From: Gordonia humi
GTDB lineage: Bacteria > Actinomycetota > Actinomycetes > Mycobacteriales > Mycobacteriaceae
Assembly (NCBI RefSeq): GCF_014197435.1
Contig: NZ_JACIFP010000001.1
Location: forward strand, 1,550,001-1,614,000
Length of the DNA: 64,000 nt
Direction: 5' to 3'
Shown: piece after piece, positions 7,898 through 15,709 of the stretch
Layout of the letters: every line of letters starts with the position of its first letter
How positions within the stretch are numbered: the first letter of the stretch is position 1
Position numbers and translations under genes: made by a program
Notes under the pieces: generated by a model
What the model was told of the DNA's origin: nothing
What the model saw: only the letters and a program-made list of their open reading frames with translations
Databases searched by the model: none

Positions 7898-9157
7898 TCA
7901 GTTTTCGGCGTGCAGAATCGTGACTGCGCATGCGGCCTCCTCGAGTCCCATGATTCCGCCGCCGTTCTCGATGAGGCCGACTCTCGCGCCGGGGACCTGG
8001 CGAGGGCCCGCTTCGCCCCGGAGCTGCTCGGTGACCTCCGTGATCATCGACAGACCGCTGGCACCGACCGGATGGCCTTTGGACAGCAGCCCGCCGGACG
8101 TGTTGATCGGAATCGTGCCGCCGGGGCCGGTCTCGCCGGACTCGACGAACTGACCTCCCTCGCCGCGGGCGCAGAATCCCATCATCTCGGTCTGAAAGAT
8201 CTCGCTGTACGCGGTCGCGTCGTGGACCTCGGCGACATCGATGTCGCCGGGGCCGAAGCCGGAGCGACGGTAAGCGTCGCGAGCTGCGTAATGACTCAAC
8301 CCCGGTTCGTCGGCTCGTCGGTGTGTCCCACTCGTCAGTGTGGATGCCGCGATGCGTACCGCGCGTCGCCGCACGGCGGCGGGGAGCCGCCGGAGCAGGT
8401 CCCCGGATGCGACGAGGACCGCAGCGGCGCCGTCACCGACCGGCGCGCACATCGACCGTGTGAGGGGGTCGGTGACGAGGCGGTCGGCCAGGACTTCGTC
8501 GACGGTCATCGGGAACCGGTACTGGGCTCGCGCATTGTTCACCGCATAGTTGTGATTCTTGGCGGCCACCGCGGCGAACTGCTTGCGTGTGGTCCCGTAT
8601 CGCGCCATGTGATCGAGTGCCTGTGCGGCGTAGGTGTCCATGAACATGGTGCGGTCGGGCCCGGTCTCGAATCGGCGGCCGAGCCCGGCCATCAGGGCGT
8701 CGTAGTCGGCGAGCGTTCGACTCGGATCCATCGAGTTATCGGCTCCCCGGTACATGTCGAAGACCGCAGACGGAGGTGCGTCAGGTCGAACGATCTTCTC
8801 GACGCCGATCGCCAGTGACAGCGCGTGTTCGCCGCTGCGGACGTCTTTGACCGCGCCTTGGAGTGCCATCGAGCCGGTCGCGCACGCGCCCTCGACGTTG
8901 GTGATGCCGACGCCCCCGGGGAGCGCTCCCGCATCCATCAGCGGTAGCAATGTGAAGTGTCCGCGCGAACTCCGCTGACCCCAGTGGTCCATCATCATGT
9001 TGCCGAACCAGACACTGCCCGGTCCGTCGGTCGTATTCGGTCGGTCGGCGTCGCGCAGAGCACCGCGCACGGCCTGATCGGCCAAGTCGGTGAACGACTG
9101 GTCGGGATGCTTGCCGAACGGCGTCGAGTACGCGCCGATCACATAGGCGTCGATCAC
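7898..9157 (-). CDS. Thiolase-family protein (SCP2-type thiolase / lipid-transfer)
   Basis: 419 residues from a GTG at 9157, chosen because GAAAGGAG lies 7 bases upstream and the family consensus begins there (VIDAYVIGAYSTPFGK). The nucleophilic cysteine is in NVEGACATGSMALQGA, a histidine in EVHDATAYSE, and the C-terminal GGLLSKGHPVGASG supplies the second catalytic histidine. This architecture is that of SCP2-type thiolases, which cleave beta-ketoacyl-CoA or act in steroid and branched side-chain breakdown. With the neighbouring CoA-transferase it suggests that the pathway product is activated to a CoA thioester and then cleaved. Substrate unknown. Confidence 0.85.
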   Translation of the reverse strand: MIDAYVIGAYSTPFGKHPDQSFTDLADQAVRGALRDADRPNTTDGPGSVWFGNMMMDHWGQRSSRGHFTLLPLMDAGALPGGVGITNVEGACATGSMALQGAVKDVRSGEHALSLAIGVEKIVRPDAPPSAVFDMYRGADNSMDPSRTLADYDALMAGLGRRFETGPDRTMFMDTYAAQALDHMARYGTTRKQFAAVAAKNHNYAVNNARAQYRFPMTVDEVLADRLVTDPLTRSMCAPVGDGAAAVLVASGDLLRRLPAAVRRRAVRIAASTLTSGTHRRADEPGLSHYAARDAYRRSGFGPGDIDVAEVHDATAYSEIFQTEMMGFCARGEGGQFVESGETGPGGTIPINTSGGLLSKGHPVGASGLSMITEVTEQLRGEAGPRQVPGARVGLIENGGGIMGLEEAACAVTILHAEN

Positions 9158-9182
9158 AGTGAGCTCCTTTCTCGTCGAGTGC

Positions 9183-10355
9183 TCACGACACGATCCGTCG
9201 CCGGCGAAGGTCGGCGATCTCATCGGCGGACAGGCCTGCGGCGTCGCGCAGGACCTCGTCGGTCTGGTGACCGAGCGGTGCGCCCGCCCACCGGACCTCG
9301 CCCGGTGTGTCGGCCAGTCTTGGAATCACGTTCGGCATCGGGATCTGCGTACCCGTCGCATCGGCGACGGTGACGAGGTTCTCGCGCGCGGCGATATGCG
9401 GGTCGGCGACGATGTCGGTGGACGTGTGGACCGGCCCGACCACGACGTCGAACTCGCGGAGACGTTCCATGGCCTCGGTCTGGCTCCGCGCGGCGACCCA
9501 GTCCCGCAGGGCAGGAGCCATCTCCTGAGGCGATGCCCCAGGGTCGGTGATCACGCCGTCGGTCAGCAGGAGGCTGCGGACCGCGTCGAGCGACTTCGAG
9601 GTCGCGGCGGAGATCACGATGTTGTGGCCGTCGCGCGTGCGGCAGATGTCGGTGAGGAACGCGTCCTCGAACGGGAACTGGTTGCCGGTGCGACTGACCT
9701 CCCAGCCCTGCAACTCACGCAGGGGCACTTGCCATTCGATCATCCGCATCAGGGACTCGTACAACGCCAGGTCGATGTGCTGCCCCTGACCGGTGGTCTC
9801 CCGAGCATGCACCGCGACCATCACGCCGTACGCGCCCATCAATCCGGTGGTCGCGTCGCCGAGCGAGTACCCGGGATGGACCGGAGTCGCGTCGGCCGCA
9901 CCGGTGAGATGAGTGGCGCCACTGAACGCCTCGGCGATCTTGCCGAATCCCGGACGGCTGCTGTTGGGGCCCTGGTGTCCGTATCCCGAGATGCTGAGGT
10001 AGATCAGACCGGGGTTCAAGGCGTGCAATTCCTCCCAACCGAGCCCGGATCGGTCGAGGACTCCGGGACGAAAGTTCTCGACGAGGATGTCGGCCTCGGC
10101 GATCAGTCGATGCACGACGGCGAGTCCGTCCGGATCTTTGAAGTCGATGCAGATCGACCGCTTGTTGCGGCCGGTGACCGACCACCACACACTCGAATGC
10201 TCCAGGTGCGGGCCCATTCGGCGGAGGCTGTCGCCGACCTCGGGCTGTTCGATCTTGATGATGTCGGCACCGAAGTCGCCGAGAAGCGATCCAGCGAACG
10301 GTGCGGCGAGGGCATGCCCCAGTTCGACGACGCGGAGGTCTGACAGCGGACTCAT
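9183..10355 (-). CDS. CaiB/BaiF-type (class III) CoA-transferase
   Basis: 390 residues. The N-terminal block VVELGHALAAPFAGSLLGDFGADIIKIE, followed by SVWWSVTGRNKRSICIDFKDPDG and ADILVENFRPGVLDRSGLG, is characteristic of class III CoA-transferases, with the catalytic aspartate expected just after the central glycine-rich part (YSLGDATTGLMGAYG). It moves CoA between carboxylic acids. The ATG at 10355 has GGAGC five bases upstream. It lies 25 bases before the thiolase gene and is divergent from the IclR gene, which probably controls it. Confidence 0.88.
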   Translation of the reverse strand: MSPLSDLRVVELGHALAAPFAGSLLGDFGADIIKIEQPEVGDSLRRMGPHLEHSSVWWSVTGRNKRSICIDFKDPDGLAVVHRLIAEADILVENFRPGVLDRSGLGWEELHALNPGLIYLSISGYGHQGPNSSRPGFGKIAEAFSGATHLTGAADATPVHPGYSLGDATTGLMGAYGVMVAVHARETTGQGQHIDLALYESLMRMIEWQVPLRELQGWEVSRTGNQFPFEDAFLTDICRTRDGHNIVISAATSKSLDAVRSLLLTDGVITDPGASPQEMAPALRDWVAARSQTEAMERLREFDVVVGPVHTSTDIVADPHIAARENLVTVADATGTQIPMPNVIPRLADTPGEVRWAGAPLGHQTDEVLRDAAGLSADEIADLRRRRIVS

Positions 10356-10371
10356 TCGAGCTCCAAATCGA

Positions 10372-10405
10372 TAGGTGAGAGTTGAGAATTGTTAGGTGAG
10401 GGTTG
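10372..10405. promoter_or_regulatory. Direct-repeat operator, probable IclR site
   Basis: TAGGTGAGAGTTG (10372-10384) is repeated as TAGGTGAGGGTTG (10393-10405), an offset of 21 bases or two helical turns, in the gap between the divergent CoA-transferase and IclR genes. Direct repeats on one face of the helix suit a tetrameric or dimeric regulator. Confidence 0.5.
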
Positions 10406-10496
10406 CCGGCCGATCGGAGTCCGTATGTCAGACTGGCTCGCACACGCGACTGTCGGGGATGCGACGTGCAGCAGTCGTGTCGCGGAGGAGGGTGTG

Positions 10497-11234
10497 ATGC
10501 AAGCGCTGAAGCGGTTGTTGGCGATTCTGGACATTGTGGCGGCTACCGGGGCTGCGAGCCCGGCGGAGATCGCCGCACAGATGGACCTGCCGTTCTCAAC
10601 GGTCGCCCGGCTGACACGCCAGTTGGCCGAAGAAGGCCTCCTGGTTCGCGGCGGCGAGTCCAGTCGGTACGAGATCGGTTGGCGGATCTTCGATCTCGCA
10701 GCTGCGGGGCAGGGCTCATTCGATCTCGGCGCCGCAGCGGTGCCGGTGATGACCGGCCTCCGGGATCGCTGTGCCGAGACCGTGTCGCTCCACGTTCGCA
10801 GTGGAGACCAGCGGGTCTGCGTCGCCGCCGTCCAGAGCGAGGCCGAACTGCGACGGGTCGTCGATCCGGGGTCCGTCCAGGGGCTGGTCGACACAACGGG
10901 AGGTGAGGTCCTTCTGGCGGGCGAGGTCGATGGTGAGGCGTCGGCGGCCGTCGGTCGTCTCGACCTCTCGCCCGACGACGTCGACGCGCTGGCTGTGCGG
11001 CTGGCCTCGATCCGTGCCCGCGGGTATTCGGTCGGTGTCAACGAGAAGTTGGGGATCACCGCGATCTCGGTGCCGGTGGAGCACGCGGGGCGGACCGCGG
11101 CGGTACTCAGCGTGTCGGGGCCGATGTTTCGCTTCTCGTCGAACGCGGCCGAGGGGCTCGCCGCCGACATGATCGACGTCGCCGCACACATCGCGCGACT
11201 CATTCCGGGCGGACCTGGGCACGCGGCGCCGTAG
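10497..11234 (+). CDS. IclR-family transcriptional regulator
   Basis: 245 residues from the ATG at 10497, preceded by GGAGGAGGG and giving the usual family opening (MQALKRLLAILDIV). The helix-turn-helix is ASPAEIAAQMDLPFSTVARLTRQL, followed by the C-terminal IclR ligand domain (GLRDRCAETVSLHVRSGDQRVCV, then GYSVGVNEKLGITAISVPV). IclR proteins commonly control catabolism of aromatic and other carbon sources. It is divergent from the CoA-transferase/thiolase/reductase operon and its 3' end overlaps the convergent TIM-barrel gene by 35 bases. It is the most likely controller of the whole 7.4-15.5 kb island. Confidence 0.88.
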   Translation: MQALKRLLAILDIVAATGAASPAEIAAQMDLPFSTVARLTRQLAEEGLLVRGGESSRYEIGWRIFDLAAAGQGSFDLGAAAVPVMTGLRDRCAETVSLHVRSGDQRVCVAAVQSEAELRRVVDPGSVQGLVDTTGGEVLLAGEVDGEASAAVGRLDLSPDDVDALAVRLASIRARGYSVGVNEKLGITAISVPVEHAGRTAAVLSVSGPMFRFSSNAAEGLAADMIDVAAHIARLIPGGPGHAAP

Positions 11235-12072
11235 CGCCGGCGTCGGTCGTGAGGTCGCCGAGGGACTTCCACAGCTCCGATGCGGCCGTGGCAGGCGTCG
11301 GTCGACCCGCACCGTAGGACAGCACTTCGGCACTCAACGGACCGGTGAAGCCGATTGCGGCGATCGCGCGTGTCATGTCCGACAATGGGTGGTCTCCATC
11401 GCCGGGGCATCGGCGGCCGAGTCGGCTGCGATCGGCGAAATCGACTGTGCTTCGGGCGAATCCGACGCCGTCGGCGACCTGAACGAGCCCGATCTGCGCA
11501 GGGGTCAGACTGTGTACGAGTGCGATGAGCGACGCGTGGTCGTCGGTGCTGTGCAGCAGGTGCCAGCTGTCCAGAAGCAGTCGACACCGCTCCCAGCCGA
11601 CCCGGTCGACGATGTCCATCGCGGCGTCGAGTCTGGGCAGCGGCCCGTACGCCATGAATTCCAAGCACAGGTACGAACCCGCATCGGCGATCAGATCAGC
11701 GCACGCCTTCAGCTCGTCGACGACGCTGTCGTCGACCGGATCTTCGATCACCGCATTGCAGACCGGGGCGTCGTCGAACCGGCCGATGAGGTCGGCCAGT
11801 GTCTCCGCGTCCTGACGGCCACGACCGGAACCGACTCGTAGAACGCCGATGTCGGTGCAGGTCATGCCCAGATTCTCGGATGATTCGACGAGCCGTGCGC
11901 GGCCTGCCACGGAGGTGATGTCGGACGCGATCGTCAGGGTGTCCCACCCGATGTGTGTGCATCCGACTGCCGTCGCTGCCTCCAGGAAACCGCTGGAGTC
12001 GATTGCGCTGTACGGAGGGCTCGTCGGGGAATCGAAGGTCATCCAGTTGATGGATGAAAGCGATGGTTGCAC
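11200..12072 (-). CDS. Sugar phosphate isomerase/epimerase-like TIM-barrel protein
   Basis: 290 residues from a GTG at 12072 with GGAG six bases upstream. The metal-binding positions of the xylose-isomerase-like AP-endonuclease-2 fold are visible: CLEFMAYGP (Glu), RCRLLLDSWHLLHS (Asp, His), GLVQVADG and LSAEVLSYGAG (Glu). In catabolic clusters such proteins act as isomerases, epimerases, dehydratases or hydrolases, so the reaction cannot be fixed. The gene is divergent from the LLM monooxygenase gene and overlaps the 3' end of the IclR gene. Confidence 0.75.
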   Translation of the reverse strand: MQPSLSSINWMTFDSPTSPPYSAIDSSGFLEAATAVGCTHIGWDTLTIASDITSVAGRARLVESSENLGMTCTDIGVLRVGSGRGRQDAETLADLIGRFDDAPVCNAVIEDPVDDSVVDELKACADLIADAGSYLCLEFMAYGPLPRLDAAMDIVDRVGWERCRLLLDSWHLLHSTDDHASLIALVHSLTPAQIGLVQVADGVGFARSTVDFADRSRLGRRCPGDGDHPLSDMTRAIAAIGFTGPLSAEVLSYGAGRPTPATAASELWKSLGDLTTDAGATAPRAQVRPE

Positions 12073-12132
12073 GCGTCTCTCCTCAGCGTTGACATGTCCC
12101 GCATGGCATGGTGTGATCTGTACGACAACCAT

Positions 12133-12152
12133 ACAATGATAGATGGCTATCA
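12133..12152 (+). promoter_or_regulatory. Candidate -10 and inverted repeat before the monooxygenase operon
   Basis: TACAAT at 12133-12138 is a good -10 and overlaps TGATAG-N4-CTATCA at 12137-12152, a potential operator. A TTGACA at 12089-12094 is further upstream. The site lies in the divergent intergenic region of the TIM-barrel and LLM genes. Confidence 0.4.
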
Positions 12153-12183
12153 CTCAACGATCGTCTCAGTGGGAGAGAGTGTT

Positions 12184-13560
12184 ATGACCGACAGCACGCC
12201 GGGGCAGGCGAAAGAGATCCGGCTGAACATGCTGGAGCAGTGCAATCCGAGTTTCCAGGCATTCGGTCTGTGGACGCACCCGCGGGACGTCTCGACCGGT
12301 TACACCTCCATCGACTATTGGGTCGAGTACGCGAAGATGCTTGAACGCGGTCTGTTCGACAACTTCTTCCTGGCCGACGTGTACGGCATCCCGGACGTAT
12401 TCGAGGGGCGCGCCGACGGGGCGCTGAAGAACGGCTGCCAGGGTCCGAGTCTGGATCCGACGGTGCTGCTGCCCGCCATGGCCTACGCGACGACGAACCT
12501 CTGCTTCACCGTCACCGGCAGCGTCACTTACGAGCAGCCGTATCAGTTCGCGCGTCGGTTCTCCACCCTCGATCACATGCTCGACGGTCGACTAGGCTGG
12601 AACATCGTCACCAGTTATCTGACCAGCGGTGCCATCGCGATGGGCCGCGACGGACTCGAGACGCACGATACGCGCTACGACATCGCCGACGAGTTCCTCG
12701 ACGGCGTCTACTCGTTATGGGAGGGGTCGTGGGACGCGGGCGCCGTCGTCCGGGACAAGAGTGCACCCCTGTACGTGGATCCGGCCAAGGTGCGACCGGT
12801 CTCATTGGACGGCGAACACTACCGGTTCACCGCGATCGCTGCCACCGAGACGTCGCCGCAGCGCACGCCGGTCCTCTTCCAGGCCGGGACATCGAGTCGG
12901 GGCAAGGCCTTCGCGGCCGCCCATGCGGAAGGCGTGTACATCAACGGCACGTCGAAGGAGGTCGTGGCCGGGCATATCGCCGACTTCCGCAAGGTCGCAG
13001 CCGATTCCGGGCGTGACCCGCGAGCGCTCAAATTCTTCATGGGCATCTCAGTGTTCGTCGATGACACCGAACAGGCGGCGAAGGATCGACACGCCGAATA
13101 TCTGCAGTACTCCAGCACCGAGGGATTGATGGCGATGCTGTCGGGTGCGATGGGGATCGACCTGTCGCAGTACCCGCTCGACGAGCGCATCGAGTTCCAG
13201 GAGAACGACAGCAATCGGTCGGTCATGGAGGCGATGACGCGAAACAACGAACTCACTCTGCGTCAAGCACTCGAAGCGCGAGCCTTGAACGGCACGAACC
13301 TGGCGCTCGTCGGATCGGCCGAGCAGGTCGCCGACGAACTCATCAGCTGGATGGACGAGACCGACATCGACGGATTCAACATCGCGCGCATCGTCAACCA
13401 TGAGACGACGCAGAACTTCATCGACAAGGTGATCCCGATTCTGCAGGAGCGTGGCCGGTACAAGGCGGCGTACGGCGAGGGCACGTTCCGCGAGCGGCTG
13501 TTCGGTGACGGGCCGCATCTGCCCGAGGACCATCCGGCGGCACAGAAGCGGCAGTACTGA
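12184..13560 (+). CDS. LLM-class flavin-dependent monooxygenase (NtaA/SnaA/DszA type)
   Basis: 458 residues from an ATG with GGGAGAG upstream. The long form of the luciferase-like family is recognisable by FDNFFLADVYG, GSVTYEQPYQFARRFSTLDH, GRLGWNIVTSY and PVLFQAGTSSRGKAFAAAHAEGVY, the block shared by nitrilotriacetate, pristinamycin and dibenzothiophene-sulfone monooxygenases. These enzymes use FMNH2 from a separate reductase plus O2 to hydroxylate or cleave C-N or C-S bonds, or to perform Baeyer-Villiger-type reactions. The reductase at 7367-7867 is the likely donor. It leads an operon with the YciI-like, propeller and CMD genes. The substrate is not deducible. Confidence 0.88.
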   Translation: MTDSTPGQAKEIRLNMLEQCNPSFQAFGLWTHPRDVSTGYTSIDYWVEYAKMLERGLFDNFFLADVYGIPDVFEGRADGALKNGCQGPSLDPTVLLPAMAYATTNLCFTVTGSVTYEQPYQFARRFSTLDHMLDGRLGWNIVTSYLTSGAIAMGRDGLETHDTRYDIADEFLDGVYSLWEGSWDAGAVVRDKSAPLYVDPAKVRPVSLDGEHYRFTAIAATETSPQRTPVLFQAGTSSRGKAFAAAHAEGVYINGTSKEVVAGHIADFRKVAADSGRDPRALKFFMGISVFVDDTEQAAKDRHAEYLQYSSTEGLMAMLSGAMGIDLSQYPLDERIEFQENDSNRSVMEAMTRNNELTLRQALEARALNGTNLALVGSAEQVADELISWMDETDIDGFNIARIVNHETTQNFIDKVIPILQERGRYKAAYGEGTFRERLFGDGPHLPEDHPAAQKRQY

Positions 13561-13573
13561 GAGGTCGGGCGAC

Positions 13574-13858
13574 GTGATTCTCGTACTGGGGAAGTACCAC
13601 ACGGACATCGACAAGTCGGGCGAGCTCTTCGCGGCGCACAAGGCCTATTTGGGATCGCTCGTCGATCGTCGCGCCGTACTCGCGTCGGGACCGCGCGACG
13701 GCGGCTCGGTCATCCTGGTCTACGGCGAGGATCAGCAGCAGGCTCGGGGGTTGATGGAGGCGGACCCGTTCCATGCGGCGGGGGTGGTGTCGTTCGAGTA
13801 CACCTCGTTCCACGTCGGGCTCGTCGACCCGGCCAGCGGTCTCGCGGAAGGATGTTGA
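13574..13858 (+). CDS. YciI-like protein
   Basis: 94 residues from a GTG at 13574, 13 bases after the monooxygenase stop. The pattern VILVLGKYHTDIDKSGELFAAHKAYLGSLVDRRAVLASGPR, then GSVILVYGED and DPFHAAGV, is that of the YciI/YCII domain: a ferredoxin-like fold with a conserved histidine and aspartate pair, related to chloromuconolactone dehalogenase. It probably acts on an intermediate of the same pathway, for example as an isomerase or lyase. Exact role unknown. Confidence 0.75.
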   Translation: MILVLGKYHTDIDKSGELFAAHKAYLGSLVDRRAVLASGPRDGGSVILVYGEDQQQARGLMEADPFHAAGVVSFEYTSFHVGLVDPASGLAEGC

Positions 13859-13862
13859 GCAA

Positions 13863-14942
13863 ATGACGACCGAACGCTGTGAACTCGTGGTCTCGAACAC
13901 AATGTGGCAGCACCTGGAGTTCTACGACACGGAGACGTTCGAGGAGGTCGCGCGTATCGATGACCTGATCGCGCAGCCGCATGAGATGGCCTTCGACCAC
14001 AAGCGCCGTCTGCTCTACCTGACGCACACGTACCGTGCCGGCGGATACGGGGAGAAGGGGCAGGAGCACGCCCACGAACTGTCGGTGATCGATGTCGACG
14101 CCAGGAAGGTCGTCGACGTCATCGACCTGCGTCCGTACTACGGGCCGCACGACGTCGAGTTCGACGTCGAACGAGATCTGATCTACACCGGCGTCGAACG
14201 CGTCGATGGACGGAACGGCGTCGTCGTGGTGGATCCAGAGACGCGCACCGTGGTCGACTCGATTCCGTTGGAGCCGAACAACTCCCATTGGCTCGGACTG
14301 ACACCGGACGCGTCGAGGCTGTTCGTGGCTCATAAGGAGGGCGTTCAGGTCTCCGTGGTCGATCTGGCCGCGCGGGAGGTGGTCGGCGCGATCCCGGTAC
14401 CGCACGGCACCGAGGAGGTCGACTGCTCGCCCGACGGCCGGTTCGCCTACGTGGCCACGCCGATCATGAAGGTCCTCAACAACGTCAGCCAGGGCGCGAT
14501 GAACCGGCTCCCCGCAGCGGAGGGCGATCCGCCGACCCAACTCCTCAAGATCGATGCGGCCACCCACGAGATCGTCGGCTCGATCGACTTCGAGGGCATC
14601 GTCTGCGCGGTACGCGTGGCGCCGGACGGTTCGGTGATGGTCAGCGAGATGCTGTTCCCGGAGCCCGACGAGGAGGATCCCGGTGAGGTTCCCGGTCAGG
14701 TGCACCTGATCGACGCCGACACGATGACGCGGCGTTTCCAGGTCCAGGCGGGCGAACTCCCGTTCACCATCCGCTTCTCACCGGATGGTGCGACGGCGTA
14801 CGTCGCCAACCTCAAGAGCGGTACCGTCACCGTCGTCGACGTCCCGGCCCGCGCCGTCGTCCACACCATCGAGCAGCACGTCGGAGCCAAGATGGGGGGC
14901 TCCCACGGGATGGCCGTCGTCCCGGTGTCACCGCATGGGTGA
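13863..14942 (+). CDS. YVTN/YncE-type beta-propeller protein
   Basis: 359 residues from an ATG four bases after the YciI stop. It is built of repeated blades of the form (Y/F)-V-A-(N/T)...V-(S/T)-V-V-D, for example RLFVAHKEGVQVSVVDLA, GRFAYVATPIMK and TAYVANLKSGTVTVVDVPAR, which defines a seven-bladed surface-type propeller. No signal peptide is visible, so it is probably cytoplasmic. Propellers of this kind occur as lactonases, lyases or binding proteins; its place between YciI-like and CMD-like proteins favours a lactone-hydrolysis or binding role. A dedicated propeller in an LLM monooxygenase operon is unusual. Confidence 0.7.
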   Translation: MTTERCELVVSNTMWQHLEFYDTETFEEVARIDDLIAQPHEMAFDHKRRLLYLTHTYRAGGYGEKGQEHAHELSVIDVDARKVVDVIDLRPYYGPHDVEFDVERDLIYTGVERVDGRNGVVVVDPETRTVVDSIPLEPNNSHWLGLTPDASRLFVAHKEGVQVSVVDLAAREVVGAIPVPHGTEEVDCSPDGRFAYVATPIMKVLNNVSQGAMNRLPAAEGDPPTQLLKIDAATHEIVGSIDFEGIVCAVRVAPDGSVMVSEMLFPEPDEEDPGEVPGQVHLIDADTMTRRFQVQAGELPFTIRFSPDGATAYVANLKSGTVTVVDVPARAVVHTIEQHVGAKMGGSHGMAVVPVSPHG

Positions 14943-15507
14943 GCCACTGATTCGCCCGGTCGGCGAACCCACCACTGAGCAGGCCGCATTGCTTGCGAAG
15001 GCGCCGACGCTGCCGGACGGAACGATCCGCAATCTGTTCCTGACACTCGCGTGGCATCCGACGCTGTTGAAGCGCTTCAACGCCATGATGGGCGTGTTCA
15101 TGCGCTTCAACGAGGTCCCTGATCACGACCGCGAGGTCTGCATCCTCCGCGTCGCGGCCCGCGTCGGATCGCGATACGAACTGGCGCAGCACATTCCGAT
15201 CGCGCAGACCTGCGGTGTCGACGACGACCTGATCGAGGCGGTCGTCGCACTCGGCGATCCCTCAGCGCTTCCCGAACGCGCGGCGTTGCTGTGCGCGGTC
15301 GCCGACCAGATCCTCGAGTCGGGTCGGATCTCCGACGACCTCTGGACACGGGTCCGAGAGGTCTTCGCCGACGAGTCGGCGGCGCTGGAACTGGTGATGC
15401 TCATCTGCCTGTACCGGGCGGCCGGCGACTTCATGAACATCGTCGGCGTGGCGCCGGAGCCGGACATGGAAGAGCTGCTGCGTTCGAGGGCGGTCGACGG
15501 CGCGTAA
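14935..15507 (+). CDS. Carboxymuconolactone decarboxylase-family protein
   Basis: 190 residues from an ATG that overlaps the propeller gene by 8 bases. The core (DREVCILRVAARVGSRYELAQHIPIAQTCGVDDDLIEAV) matches the CMD domain with the glutamate and histidine positions, but there is no CxxC, so it is not an AhpD-type peroxidase. It probably acts as a decarboxylase, lactonase or isomerase in the pathway. It is the last gene of the monooxygenase operon and is followed by a strong inverted repeat. Confidence 0.8.
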   Translation: MGEPLIRPVGEPTTEQAALLAKAPTLPDGTIRNLFLTLAWHPTLLKRFNAMMGVFMRFNEVPDHDREVCILRVAARVGSRYELAQHIPIAQTCGVDDDLIEAVVALGDPSALPERAALLCAVADQILESGRISDDLWTRVREVFADESAALELVMLICLYRAAGDFMNIVGVAPEPDMEELLRSRAVDGA

Positions 15508-15539
15508 TCGAGATCGCCGGCACGACAGGCTGGAGGCAC

Positions 15540-15590
15540 AACGGCGGTGCGGATCTTTACCCGTATCCGGTAAAGATCCGCACCGCTGTT
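15540..15590. terminator. Long-stem bidirectional terminator
   Basis: 22-base arms (15540-15561 and 15569-15590) pair fully with one G-U and a 7-base loop. It lies between the convergent CMD and alcohol dehydrogenase genes, so it probably ends both transcripts and marks the right border of the catabolic island. Confidence 0.75.
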
Positions 15591-15709
15591 GAGTTTGACC
15601 GTCGATGACGATTCGCACAGCGAGCTCGTGGCCTCGTTCTGCGGAAGTGGAATCCGCGGCCCCGTCGGGCGGAGAGCGCCGGACGGGGCCGCGGAGTCTT
15701 TGGGCGGTC

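Noticed and set aside
15540..15590. Terminal inverted repeat of a mobile element
   Set aside because: The 22-base arms are only 7 bases apart, sit between convergent genes, and there is no transposase nearby. A terminator explains it.
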